Shown here piece by piece: positions 1 through 12,340 of a stretch of 64,000 nucleotides of DNA. Within the stretch, counting starts at the first letter, position 1, and every line of letters starts with the position of its first letter. Location of the stretch: the NCBI GenBank assembly GCA_033980235.1, contig CM067067.1:4654289-4718288 (forward strand). The letters are read 5' to 3'. The stretch comes from Diadema setosum. Its lineage: Eukaryota; Echinodermata; Echinoidea; Diadematoida; Diadematidae. Position numbers and translations under genes: made by a program. Under the pieces are notes generated by a model that saw only the letters and a list, made by a program, of their open reading frames with translations, did not search any database and had not been told where the DNA came from.

Positions 1-1783
1 AGTTGGTGACTGAATAAAAATGTGTGAACCTAAGTTGCAATGTCAAACCATGTACAGCACAGCTGTACAGGACTTGTACGCGCTGCTTGTACGTGAAGAC
101 CATTTGATAGCCAGACGTAGATATATTCATGAAGGGTTTATTTATCTCTAACTGGTTTCTACAACAGTACAATGTATATGTATTGCATATTCAAAATTGT
201 GAAGTGTTCTTGAATCATGAAGAAGCCATTCTTTCCATTTGAAAGCCTTTTTCATATAGTGATAGTAACAACCAATGTTGTGTGGCTTTGCCAATCATGA
301 CCAGCAATGTCATTTGACTTGTGGGAGGTAGCTTCAAGGAGGTACTAGGCAAAGCCTAGTACCTCCTTGGTAGCATACAGTACAACTGTACATGTACACA
401 TGTTGTCTGCTTTCCTTAGACTACCCAAATCGGTTATGATATATGTACAGACATATACCCATTGGGTTACCTGCTTAATCATATCATCTATTAAAGTGAA
501 ATTTACCAAACTGATAATATTTAGCGAATGCCTCACTTTAAAGTGGAAGTCATTGTACCATGTTCCCTTAAATCACTGTGTCAGGTACTATTACAACTTA
601 ACCCATTGAAGATGAGCCCTGAGTGCACTCGGGCAAGCATCTATGGGAAATGCGTGTTGTGGCAAAATCAAACCGTCTTCAACAGGTTAATGCAAGACTG
701 ATTGATCGATTCACCAATACTTTGAAACTTTGTCCAAGCAGCTTCAATGGAGCCGCATTAAGTTGGAACAAAAGCAGTCACATCAAAGGGCGGAATAGAA
801 CCGTAGAAGAATAAACAAAACTGGACAAATTTCACATATGATGTACACTGTACATGTACAAGTAGCCTACATTACCTATCGTGACATCCTGTAGGCCATT
901 CAAAAAAGCTTGGTGATTTTTACTACATTGTTACACTGTTTATATTTCTCATTTGCTTTGCAGCAAACAAGCAATAAAATGTGCTTGTGAATTTACAAAA
1001 GTCTGAATGTGTTCTCACTGTAAGCATGGACTGTACATTGTACACTTTGTGAACACTTTTATAAAGATACAAGCACTGTATTGTGCATCTTGATTTCAGA
1101 TCTTTACTGTATCGAGGAAAGTCCACTGATGATGTTAGTTGTTATGATGGATAGAACTTGGAAATATCTCCACTGTTCAACATCATGGGTTAAAACTCAT
1201 AATGTTAGTGGTCAAGATCAATGAACTCCATCCAAATGTGGCAAAACATACTGTAGTAATTGCCTGAGAAGGCAGAGGCATCTTGGTTGACTGTGCTCTG
1301 CAGTCAAATTCATCTAGTGTTCACTATTCAAAACCATGATGAACTTTCTGTAGATTGCAATACACTTCCTAAAACAACATTTTTGATGTATCAAACTCAG
1401 AGGATACGAGTTGTCTACAATGTACTCTCTGCAGGATTAATCATAGCCAAACTCTCAGAAACTATTATGCCACTTGCAGGAGTAATTTGTAGTATAAAAT
1501 TATATCAAATTGTCTAGAGATCTACAATCCCATCACTACCTTAGTTGCGGGGATATGCATATGAAGTAAAGTTGAATATCAATGTGTCTGTTGAGTGCAC
1601 GTTACATGTACTTTCCAGGAAGATAAATCATGGGTAGTGTATTATCTACAACATATATTGTACTTTGGTAGTTTTAGTTGGAAATCAAGTATGTTGAACA
1701 TTCATTCCTTGTTGACAAAGTGACCTGTTCATCAAGTGTTTTCACCCATAGGAAAGGAAAAGAAAAGGAATATCGGGGAGCTT

Positions 1784-2183
1784 TAGTCAAGGAAGACTAC
1801 AGCTGTATATGATTCGGCACGCCGTATGTATACACCGGGGTACCGCGTTGTATAGCGCCATCTCATGCCCATTATTTACAATGCGTATCCGAATTCATAT
1901 ACGCCGATTCTGAATTCGGATACGGCAAAGTCGTCGCAATGAACTAGCACCATAGGTGTTTTTCGAAGTACACTTGCATGCATTAATTGATGCATAATCA
2001 CAAATAAGAAAACATTTTTGTGCATAATAATACTAAAAAATATTTTGACACATTTTTTGGTAAGCCAGGGTACAGCGCTGAAAAAAAAAAAATAATTAAT
2101 TCAACAAAATGGCGAATTTTCATTTGGTACCCCAGGGTACCAAATATTGCATCATATAGTCAAGGAAGACTACAGCTGTATAT
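1784..2183. repeat. 346 bp block flanked by 27 bp perfect direct repeats
   Basis: The 27 bases at 1784-1810 (beginning TAGTCAAGGAAGACTACAGC) recur exactly at 2157-2183. The enclosed block (1811-2156) differs from its surroundings: it has CpG-containing stretches, GGTACC-type words and an internal A run at about 2081-2092. The layout fits an insertion with an unusually long target duplication, or a local duplication followed by divergence. I cannot assign a family. Confidence 0.6.
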
Positions 2184-3007
2184 CTGAATAGTCAAGGAAT
2201 CAAAAATACTGTATAAACAGGCAGACTCAGACAAACCCACTGAAGTACTGTAAAATTGCAATAATCAGTGTTTTGAATCTTTGCATGACATGGTGTATGC
2301 AGATTGTAGTTTCTTCTTGTGATAAAGAGATCTAAACAGTATTTCAGTGTATATTAGTGTACAAATTGTATACCTACATTGTACAATGTGTGGTCTCCTA
2401 CAGATGTTGAAATGGCTTTGTTTAATTTGCACAGTTTGTAACAATATCAATGCAGATTGGTAAGAATCTATTGTACACTGCATGATGTAATTACCTGTAA
2501 AAGTGTAAATTTACCTACAGAAATCACATCTTGAATGAACATTGCAAATTCATGTGCGAATACATTGTATGATATGTAGGTTTAGACAAGATATAAAAAA
2601 TTTCCCACTTCCATTTTAAAACCCAATAGATGCCCTCTGAGGAACGATGATACTCAAGTTGGGAGGGGGAAAAAATTCTTTGAAATGCCATCTTGATCCC
2701 TTGAGAACTAGTGGCGTTGCACAACAGAGGGTGCATTTTGTGCCATTGAGGAAGTTGCTGCAATAATGCACTCCCCCTTCCATGGCTTCGAATGATACAT
2801 CATGTTTTTGATAATCACTGGAATTTTGTGTGATCTGAGGTGTCGAATGTCCTCTTGTGTGGTGTCATTTTAGAACCTCTGGCTGAAGTTTGTAGGAGCA
2901 CATCATACTCTACTGGCTCTGTTGTTTCCTAAGAATAATGCAATGACAGTTGCATGCAGGATGCCCTGATCTCTCATAAGACAATTATGCTTTGCATGAA
3001 TGTTTTA

Positions 3008-3232
3008 CTGTAAAGCAAGAAATATTCACGGCATGAAGTTTTTGCGAATCGCAGCAGATGGCCTTTTTTGTGGCATGAAATTTTTGCAAATTGCCACCAG
3101 TTGGCATCCACTGCATTAAAGTGTAGAGTACAACATGTACAACAAGACCATTCTCGTACATTTTAATTCCGCAAATCTCAGCTCTCATGACATTCATAAT
3201 TAAAATGCACATGAAAATTTTGTGTTTTACAG
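3008..3232. mobile_element. TA-flanked CTG...CAG MITE, copy 1
   Basis: Ends are CTGTAAAGCAAGAAATATTC at the left and GAAAATTTTGTGTTTTACAG at the right, inverted and flanked by TA on both sides (3006-3007, 3233-3234). The interior has GGCATGAA(G/A)TTTTTGC words shared with the copy at 56229-56402. Confidence 0.7.
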
Positions 3233-5303
3233 TATATCTGTTTGCCAGAATTGGCCATCCAATATACACTTGTGCTGTCTCCAACTGTACACTGGCATCA
3301 GAATGAGTGATTTTGGTTTCATATGGAAAAGAGAATTTGTCTTCAATAAGAAAATTATTTTGAGTCAAATCAAGGTGGTTTGTTAAGAAAGCTCAGAGAA
3401 AATGTGTGGCACATTACAGAACAAATGACTGAAATGTCCATTAAATATGTGTTGCCTTTATCTTTTTTTTTTCTTTTTTTTGAGTGGGGCTGTTTTGCTG
3501 TGCTTTAGAGTTTGGCAGCCATGAATGTAGCTTTTGTCACATGACTGATCAAAATTGGTAAACAGTGTATGTTATTTAGTCTTAGAATACAACTGAAATT
3601 TTGTGAAAGCAGCATTTTATTTGTAAGATATAATGTTTTAAAGCATATCAACTGAGATGGGATCAAAGCCCTTTGGTATGAATTATAAAAAAAAAAAAAA
3701 GATATGCTACAATGTAATACACATGTGCAATTATAGAATGTGTGCCTTCTTTCATACAAGCATTCTTTCGTTTTGATATGTTATTTTTTTCTTTATCTGT
3801 TTTCCTGTAAGCTGCAGCATGTGATCATACAATTGTATTTGTCATGACATTTTTGCAAGCAGTCATATTTTTTACCTCTTGTAAGCTAATTTTGCTCATA
3901 TTTTTGTTTTCACTTATTTTATTTTTATTTTTTTGGATAGATTACTGAGACAGCTTTTTCAGTTGTATTTTTTTTCTTGATCCTTTTGTTCATGGAAAAA
4001 GCAGACTTTTAACCATGCTGAATTTGGAGGAAAGAATCTGAATTTTGACCATTGTTTCAATAGGAGTTTCCTAGATTTTTCTTGATGATTTTACTACACG
4101 CTCCTATTGAACTGCACTTTCTTTCCTACTTTTGAGCCAAATCATCCCTATTTTTTTCAGTCAGAAAGGTTGGGAGCTCTGTAAAAGGGAGAAAGGTATG
4201 CCACAATATAATTACAAATGTATGTTGCTTTTGCATTGTATATGATACCTGTAATAATTTTATGCAAAACTTATCCTTGTACTGTTCATTTTTCATGGTG
4301 ATACAGTGTATTGCATTTCTTTTTTTCCCTTATGCAGCCATTAAATTGTACGTGGATGATACAATGTACATATAAGAGTGAAAATTTTTATATTCCACCC
4401 ACAATTGCTTACCAACAGTATACATTTTGTATGATGCTGAAGTAATATGGGGTTTTCCCTTCTCAAGCTACAAAGCAATAACACTTGTGAAACAAGTTTG
4501 CAGTGAGTGTAATATTGAGGCGTGTCCTTTGCTCATCTTGCATTAATAGCCACATTTTCGGGAAATATGTTTAAAAAATCAAAACAAAAACAAAACAAAA
4601 ACCTACATTACATAGAACCTTTTTTCCCCTTTTTTTGCAGTGCACTTAGTAATGATAATTATGCTGTACATTTTCAACAAGGTTGTCATGAGATTTACAC
4701 AATTATTGATATTGTTTACTTGCCTTTTATACATTCTTATAAACATGACAGTTAATGCATCTAGGGTCAGCAGATATGAGTGGATCAGGGTTGGCACAAC
4801 CTTCAGTTCCACTAAATATGAGTTTTATCAAATGTTTTTGTAAAATTGTAAACTAGTCAGACACACCTGTGGAACCCAGTTCTCTTTACCTTGTTGATGT
4901 GCAGTTAGTTTGTGTGATGTCCTTATTTACTTACTTTACATACTACTGTATGCACTGCAGTGTATTTACAACTGTAAGATCAAAGTTGAATAAAATTGTA
5001 CAAATCTTCCATGTCTACTTGTTGCTTTTCAACCATGACCTTTGATTAGGCCTATATTTGCAAATTGTTGTCTTAATTCTGTTTCAATATGTCTTTATGT
5101 TCAAGATAGGTAATTTCAGCAACATGAGACAGTATCAAAAAGCTCTAGCTGAGTACATGTACAGTGCTGTACATGTTGTTTGAGACTGTATTGGACATTC
5201 ATGTGAGATTGTACAATAGAATTTTAACATGGAAGAAATAATGCACTTTAGTCAGTATGCCCTGAGCATATGTTCTACATTTATTTTGATTGATGCTACA
5301 TAG

Positions 5304-5757
5304 ACCCTGTTTACAGTACGGGGGGCTTGGCCCAGCCCAGCCTCAATTGCAGGGCTGAGCCCCGCAATTTTGTCCGTTTACACTGCCGGGCTCGGCCGCG
5401 CTTTTAATTCAAACTTTTCAATATTTTGTCGTATTAGCGCTCTGCTTGTAAACAAACGCAATTTGGTATAGTCTGGTTTTATAGTCTTTGCCAACTGGAT
5501 TCCGTGGCGACAAAGCCGCCATTCGGGCAAAGGTCTTTGCCGAAGGAAAAATCCTTTGCAGGACAAAACCACCTTAAACTATACTAGTTTTCGACGTTGA
5601 GGGGGTTAATATCCTGAATAGCGAAAGAGTACGGGCAGAGGGTTTGGAAGCCAGACTAAAATTGGCCGCGCATTTGGCCCAGTTTGCGTTTACACTGAGA
5701 AAAGGCCGGGCTCGGCCACAGCCGAGCCGCGGCTGAGCCTCGCACTGTAAACAGGGT
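5304..5757. mobile_element. GC-rich MITE with CATAG direct repeats
   Basis: Terminal inverted repeats ACCCTGTTTACAGT / ACTGTAAACAGGGT enclose a 454 bp, locally GC-rich element with GGCCGGGCTCGGCC-type palindromes. The direct repeat CATAG lies on each side (5299-5303, 5758-5762), consistent with a 5 bp target duplication. An internal inverted pair (GGTTTTATAGTCTTTGCC / GGCAAAGGTC) adds secondary structure. Superfamily not assigned. Confidence 0.7.
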
Positions 5758-5970
5758 CATAGAAGGCATCCATTGGGGCTGTACATGTAGAGCTTCATGA
5801 TAAGCCAGTTTGTAGTTCCACTTTGCGCATGAGCACAAAAAGGTCATTTGTACCAACAGGCTTGATGGTTTTGTAATTCACTAAGAAAAGCATCTGTGAT
5901 GCACTGATTATAAGTTCATGTTATTCATGCATGTATAAATGGTGCTTGCCTGGACATTCACCTGACGCTA

Positions 5971-6042
5971 CACCAGCCCTATTACTGGTGAAGAGAACAG
6001 AAAGTACATATCCATTGATTGAACATTTATAATGCAAACCAG
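5971..6042 (+). pseudogene. Partial duplicate of INO80D exon 1 end plus donor site
   Basis: About 72 bases resemble 7981-8053. The shared run CTGGTGAAGAGAACAGAAAG is followed by GTACATATCCATTGATTGAA, against GTACGTATCCATTAATTGAA at the true exon. The copy spans the exon's last ~35 bases, the donor and ~38 intronic bases. The Cys of CTNP is Tyr in the copy, so a zinc ligand is lost. It is a decayed local duplication lying in the same orientation 2 kb upstream. Confidence 0.75.
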
Positions 6043-7776
6043 AAAAGGTTTGTTAAAGCATGCAATGCAAAACAAAGAAGTGGATGCATCCCCAAGTTGA
6101 TGGACCATTCTGGTCACCTGGTCTACACTCGTTTATTCTTGGTTTTAATATGAATTGTATAAATTGTTAATGTCAGGCAGGCTTTGTATGCATTATGCAC
6201 TTTTAAAACGAGGGAAGCACCTATCCAACCAAGAAAAAAGGGAGGTCAATCGTACAAATGTGCATGTGAGCTAATTACAAACTGGCTTATTATTTCGCAC
6301 CGTGAACCTTTTCAGGGGCCTCACTGTCAGTCTGGGGCAAATCCTGAGTTTCCCTCAGGAAAATGGTGCAAAAGAGCATCTTGAAAGAAGTCATACCTTA
6401 ATACATACGTGTAGGTACAATTTGTACATGGACTGCTTTTTGTGCTGCTCAAAGCCCACTAGTCTTTTGTCACATGCAATGGTTTTTGTGTAATCTTTGT
6501 CACCGTGCTGGATTTGCAAAATTACAAGAAAATGTACAATTGCAGGTGTACAATGTACTGTACATGTAGTATTGTTTAAGGTGAATTTACACTGTACAAA
6601 ATGTATTTTCACAAACACACACAATAGCACTGAATGTGCACTGCTAATCGTGTAGTTTAAAAGCTGTGCTGTGTAGTCAGTGGTACATCTGTTCAAATCA
6701 ACTAACTCATAGTCTGAACCTAACCAGTACTTGCGTGGTCAACAGCATTGTACTGGCATTCAATGCATTGGGTAGACAAAAACTTTTGTCTGTATTTTAC
6801 TTTTGCGAATCTTTACTCCCCACGAAATTCATGAAAGTTTCATGCATTTGAAAATTTCTGGTTTTATACATTGCAAATTTATGTCATATACTGTAGCTCA
6901 TGTGTTCACACCTGTGTCCAAGTATAGGAGATACATGTACAATGTAAGGGGGTTTCTCTTTCAATTTTTTATGTGAATTCTGGAGGAGAAAGCTACCCCT
7001 GTCCCCACAAACTGTTGGTATTGGGGACTAAGAGACTCCTACTGTGTACAATCAATATTTATGTGTGCATGTTCATGATTAAGATGACTGAACTTGGCTA
7101 CTTTCACTAGCAATTTATTTGGAGCCTGGTGTAGGCTTCCATGTAATAGCTCATGATGTCCTTTAAACCAGTCATGTGTGAACAGTCCTCATTTTATTAG
7201 GGGGTGAGAGAGACAGATCTGGCAGATATTTCCAGAGATCTGATGAGATCTTTCCTTGGACTCAGAGACAAGTGTGAATGCAATGGGAAGGAGTCCCCTA
7301 TTTGATGTTTCTGTGCTTTGACATTTAATAGAGGAGTTAAAGACCTGTTAGCATGTGATTCATGGTTGGCCGTATTCATTTGCTGTCCATGTACAACTGT
7401 AGGTATATTAGAAAACCACGAATAGTATCAGTATGGGGCTACATTTCATTTGTAGCTTCATGGTATCATTCAGTGAATACAGTATGTGCATACAAGCGTA
7501 TGCTCATTGGTAGCAGTTGACTCCAGTCAACAGAAAGATCAGTGAGAAAGCTGTACACAATTCGTTACGGGGACATTCTTCAAGAAAATAGCTGGACCAG
7601 CCTTCCTATTCTAATTTCTATGGTATCCCTAAGCTACCAGCGCTTTAACAGCAGTTCAGATTTTATTTAAATTGACTTGTTTTTCTGTGCAGGGCAAGAA
7701 CGAGATGGTAATACGTCTATACATAATGTGAATGACATTCGTATTTCCTTTTATTTTCATTCTCTTTTGCTTGCAG

Positions 7777-8014
7777 CCAATGTTGGCACTCACGTGATGT
7801 ACGAAGGCAAGCATATTCACTTCTCTGAAGTTGACAACAAGCCGCTATGTTCGTACAGTGCCAAGTTGTGCAAGCAGCGTCGCCTCAACGGCTATGCCTT
7901 CTGCATTCGCCATGTACTGGAAGACAGCTCAGCGCCGTTCAAGCAGTGCGAATTTGTGGCAAAATACAATAGGCTGCGCTGCACCAACCCCATTCCTGGT
8001 GAAGAGAACAGAAA
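7777..8014 (+). CDS. INO80D: INO80D coding exon 1 (start ATG at 7797)
   Basis: First coding exon of an INO80 complex subunit D orthologue, a nuclear protein of the animal INO80 chromatin-remodelling complex. The acceptor TTGCAG precedes 7777 and the ATG at 7797 opens MYEGKHIHFSEVDNKPLCSY, which matches the conserved start of the vertebrate protein; I chose this ATG for that reason. The exon encodes the first zf-C3Hc3H (KANSL2/INO80D-type) zinc-binding module, with Cys/His ligands in CSYSAKLC, YAFCIRH, QCEF and RCTNP (residues about 18-65). The donor is GTACGT at 8015, in phase 2. Assembled exons give 1,030 codons, close to the human length of about 1,027. Bases 7777-7796 are 5' UTR, and further non-coding exons should lie upstream but I could not locate them. 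The symbol is recognised from family knowledge, not from a search. Confidence 0.93.
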
Positions 8015-9345
8015 GTACGTATCCATTAATTGAACATTTCTAACGCAAACCAATGTGAAACGTTTAAGATTATGCCTTAAGCCATCACCATTGATGTCTT
8101 TACTTGGTGATGATATCAGTCTTCAGCAGAACATTCAAATATTTTGTGTGTCCATGAATTCAATTAAAACATCATTACAATTTCATTTATTCAGAGTACA
8201 ATGTGAATGTACTGTACACTTGTAATTACATTGTAGTTCAAAGAGTAAGACAAATTGGAAACAGTGTGATCTACATAAGGTTTTGAGCAGCTCTCCATTT
8301 GTTTTATACACAAAATTACACTTACTGTCAGTTTTGTCAAATATTCTGGAACAGAGAGAACTTATCTGCTGCAGAGGTATAGAAAACATATTTTATTGTA
8401 CACCAAGAAAGTTTGAAGAGTTTTTGGCTCTGGAAAAAAAAAAAGAAAATTGGGGAATTTTGGTTTACAAACCAAAACAGAAAGCTGTTACAACACCTAC
8501 ACCTACATTGTAACATGTACACCTATAGAATATGCATATATATTTGTACAAATAGGCACTGTTCCCCACCTGGAGCACAATACACAATACAAATCATTAT
8601 AAGTGATAGGCTAAGTTAGTGCTATGAGTAAGATAGATGGGTGACTAGGGTGCACTTTGTTGGGGGGGGGGGGGGGGTTTACCAAATTAGGGCCAGTTTT
8701 CACATTTTCATTTTCTGGTTGAAAATGCATGATCAGATTCTAATGAAATTTGGCAGGGATTGTCGCTAGGGTGATAGAATATGTATCTGTACAAACTGGC
8801 ACCATTCTCCACTTGAATGGCAACTCATTTCATTAATGTGTCACATCATGAAAGTATCATTGAAAATTTACCAGTGTAATTTGTCTCCTGGCTGCTAAAT
8901 AATCCAGCAGAGCTCAATAGGTAAAGCTTTGAATGTTATTCAGATGCTAATAGAATTGGTAAGAATGGAATTAAATGATATGAAAAGGATGTGCTGTGGA
9001 GCCTTGAAACAGAAAGAGCTCTGTTTTATGCATACAGTAACATCACATGATTGTATAAATGAAATGTTTTAGAATAATTGCCACACGAGTCACTAGAACT
9101 TTAGATCATGAGCTCATTGTACTTTGATATCCCATCAGTGTTGTGCAAATGAGGAATATTTCCCTTAACCAGTTACTCAGCAAATGCTACCCGTACTGTG
9201 CCTTTTTTCCCCAAATTCTTGGCTAGGGTTGGCTTTAAAAATACAAATGTTAATATGCAGAGTGCTTTTTGTTAATATTGTACAGATGCACTCCAACGTT
9301 GGCTCACACATTTATTAGCCTGAACTTCCTTGTCCCTCCCCAATA

Positions 9346-9819
9346 GGCATTTTCACATCAGCCCGATGTTTTGAAACAGGGCACTATTTTCAGTATCTCG
9401 AGCTTAGAATTTTCGCGACCTGATGACAAAATAGCAAGCTATTTGATCATGTGAATTTGCCTCCAGACATTAGCGCAATGCATCCATCATGCCTAGCGTG
9501 TGTGACCCAATCGATCAAGGTAACCTGCACACAAAATTACTTGTACAAAAATGAGCAATGCGGTTAATTACAATCTCTCTTTAGAAATTTAGAAATGAAA
9601 TAAAATCAATCAAAATTGTAATTGCTTGGGTAATTTTTTGAAGGTGCGCGCTATAAGGATGCTGTTTGTGCATGCTCAGCTATCGAATTAGCTCTAAAAA
9701 AATTAGGGATAATTCTCTTTGGACTGATGTGAATCAGAAATGAAATGGCGCTCTAATTTGCGAGTGCGAAAAAAAAAAATCCCGAGCTCAGATTTTCATC
9801 AAGCTGATGTGAAAACGTC
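9346..9819. mobile_element. TA-flanked MITE with TTTTCACATCAGC ends
   Basis: The left end GGCATTTTCACATCAGCCCG and right end GCTGATGTGAAAACGTC are inverted with few mismatches. TA lies at 9344-9345 and 9820-9821. The CpG-containing interior of 474 bp has no coding capacity. Confidence 0.65.
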
Positions 9820-10476
9820 TACTAATATATATATTTTTTTATGAGAGAATTTCACAGCTTTGACGGTCCAGACCAGGGCTGCATTCTAAACATACTCATA
9901 CTTATTTCTCGCAACAAGTTATGGTTGTTCATGGAAATTAATTTTGGCTTCACATTTCTTTCTCCTTTTGGTATGTCTGCAGGGCTTATCTGCTAGATAA
10001 ACTCTATTGAATATCACATCCCATAATACCCTCCAGATAGCATGATTTTACAACGTAAAATCAAAGAAGTTAAAGAAACTGAAAATTGCCAGAACTGTGG
10101 CACTGGATACAAGTTTGATGAAAGTGGTGATACAGGTTGTAACAGGGTTACAGTTGTACACGTATGTGTATAGTACTGCCTATGAGATATTGTGTTAACG
10201 TTTTCCTGTAGAACATTTCCATGCAAGAATTATTATTAAAAAAACAACAACGAACAGAACACGCAGACTAGTGCAAGCCTGATGTGTTTGGGATCAATGT
10301 TATATTCATTGGTTTCCATGTTCTTGCAATCAACTATGAGCTTAGAAAGTACAGTAATTAATTATTGTGGGCACAATTATAAGTGATAATTCAGAAATAA
10401 CATGTAATTTTGGACGAGGCTTTCTAAATATGGAAGTTCAGATTTCAAGGGTCAAGTAAAGCATTTTTCTGGCTAA

Positions 10477-12063
10477 CTGTATTTCTTGGTGTATAAGCCG
10501 CACCTGTTTCCATTGGATTACATGCAGAAAAAGAGGGTGCAGCTTATACACGGGTATTTTAAGGGAGATTGGTCTAAAACCTGAGCATTCCATGTAATTA
10601 TCTAATATTCATGTGGCACTACCTCCATTTACAATTCTTGCCATTAAAAGTAATCAAAATAAAATATTTTAGTATTCTTATTTCAGTATCATTTGCTCTT
10701 GTACAGCGTAACACTATGCATTTCAAGCAAACATTTGCCAGTGACCTCTCTGTCACAGCCTCTGCTTCAATGACATTGCAGCCCTGTATAACTAGGGGCA
10801 TGTGCTGGTAGAAAAGTAGCAAGAATGACTAACATATTTCACATTAGCAATTACTCAACTGCAAAAATAGAAAAGATATTAAAGGATTCAGAAACTTGCA
10901 TGGACTGTCATAAAAGTTACAACCTCTGACTTTTTATGCCTCCGCAACGAAGTGGCCGGAGGCATTATGTTTTCGGGTCGTCCGTCCGTCCGTCCGTCCG
11001 TCCGTACGTCCGTCCGTCCGTACGTCCGTCCGTACGTCCGTCCGTACGTCCGTACGTCCGTCCGTCCCGTTTTGTTTTTGTCGATATCTCAAGAACCGTG
11101 TGGTGGTTTTACATCAAACTTGGTATGAGGGTATATCCTTGGGGGATAATACTTTGTGTGAATTTTAGGGTCACAGGGTCAAAGGTCAAAGGTCACAGGT
11201 TATTTTGTGGAAAAAAAATTGAAATTTCATGTTTTTCTCCATATCTCGCAAATGGTTCAAGGTATCTTCATGGAACTTAGTATATATGCTTGTACCGACG
11301 GGCAGTGATTATCTAGGGAAGTTGGGGGTCATGGGTCAAAGGTCAAGGTCAACTCCTCAAAATAGCACTACTTTCTTTAAAATGCAATATGCCTGAAGGG
11401 TTGTTTTTTTTAAACTTGATGTATGGCATGTATTACCCAATATATATTTTTGGGGAATTGCCAAAAGGTCAAAGGTCAAAAGGTAAAAGGTCAAGTGAAA
11501 GTGCTAAATTGCACTTTTTCCTCCATATCTCGAAAGTAACTCAAGGTATCATTATGAAACTTACATATTTATGCATGTTCTACCTTACAGTGATTCTCTA
11601 TGGAACTGTGAGGTCAAAGGTCAAATGAAAGGTTTAGATAATGCTATTTTCCCATTTGATACTGAAATTATACTTTTTCTCAATACCTTGAAAATTACTC
11701 AATGCATAAACTTATAAAAGGGTCAAAAATCAAGTAAAAATCATCAGTTCCCCAAATACCTGCTCTCTGACATTTTAATCATTCATCCAATTGAACCTAG
11801 TTCTAGGAAAGTGAACATTCAGCACATTTGTGTCAAACCTGTCATTTCAATATTTTGCCAATTGTGTGAAACTGTCATCACACATTGTCAAGACATTGTC
11901 AAGACATTGTACTATACTATATTAGGAGAACCATGCATTATGGCGGAGGCATATCAGTCGCCGTAGCGATATATCTAGTTTTTTTCTCACATTGGGGACC
12001 TAAAAAAAAAAATGTATAAAAAAAGTGGGTGCTTCTTACATGTGCATACACCAGATAATACAG
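10477..12063. mobile_element. TA-type DNA element, interrupted copy
   Basis: The left end CTGTATTTCTTGGTGTATAA pairs with the right end read in reverse, CTGTATTATCTGGTGTATGC. Internal blocks (GATTACATGCAGAAAA, AGTGACCTCTCTGTCACAGC, GGTTACAACCTCTGACTT-like, CATTGGGGACCT) recur in order in the copy at 14403-14931. The interior is split by the Helitron-like element at 10936-11978. Without the insert it would be about 540 bp. Confidence 0.75.
10936..11978 (+). mobile_element. Non-autonomous Helitron2/Helentron-like element, copy A
   Basis: It starts ATGCCTCCGCAACGAAGTGG with a hairpin (TGCCTCCG...CGGAGGCA), then (GTCC)n/(GTAC)n at 10977-11066, then long tracts rich in AGGTCA. Near the 3' end is GGCGGAGGCAT, an inverted copy of the 5' tip, then the short hairpin TCGC-CGTA-GCGA and CTAG at 11975-11978 before a T run. 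An asymmetric subterminal inverted repeat, a 3' mini-hairpin, T-rich insertion context and a GTCY-type microsatellite are known traits of Helitron2/Helentron-associated elements. Family assignment is inference. Confidence 0.6.
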
Positions 12064-12340
12064 TGTTAATGGAAGACAGAGATTAAAACAAGTCCGACTG
12101 GCTAGATTGAAATGTTCATCAGGACGGATAGAGACATATCTGATGTATGAAAGAATTATTTTTTTTTTCTTCTAGTGCTTTGAATCTAAGCCCAACAAGG
12201 CATTTACCTAATTTGAAACATGACCAACATTACTCTTTTGCCAACCAGCATGCTTTGCTTTTTGCTTTCCCACACATGTGCCAGCAGTTGCTCATTTATG
12301 ATGTGACCTCATATGATCTTGTTCTTTGTGTGCTATACAG

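Larger units (their letters stand above)
1..7776. other. Region upstream of INO80D coding exon 1
   Basis: AT-rich, with many TGTACATGTAC-like words. No coding exon is recognised; short open frames here have no family resemblance. It may be the 5' UTR intron of INO80D or intergenic. It holds a 27 bp direct duplication around a 346 bp block, MITEs at 3008-3232 and 5304-5757, and a partial copy of the end of INO80D coding exon 1 at 5971-6042, each listed separately. Confidence 0.6.
8015..12340 (+). other. INO80D: INO80D intron 1
   Basis: Contains a G16 run (8662-8677), a TA-flanked MITE (9346-9819), and an older TA-type element (10477-12063) interrupted by a Helitron-like insert (10936-11978). 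No additional exon recognised. Confidence 0.8.

Noticed and set aside
4057..4115. Short inverted pair CAATAGGAG / CTCCTATTG
   Set aside because: Too short and isolated to call an element or regulatory hairpin.
10936..11280. Open frame beginning MPPQRSGRRHYVF with VRPSVRP repeats (also at 20043)
   Set aside because: It is the translation of the element's 5' hairpin and (GTCC)n microsatellite; it differs between copies in length and has no family resemblance.
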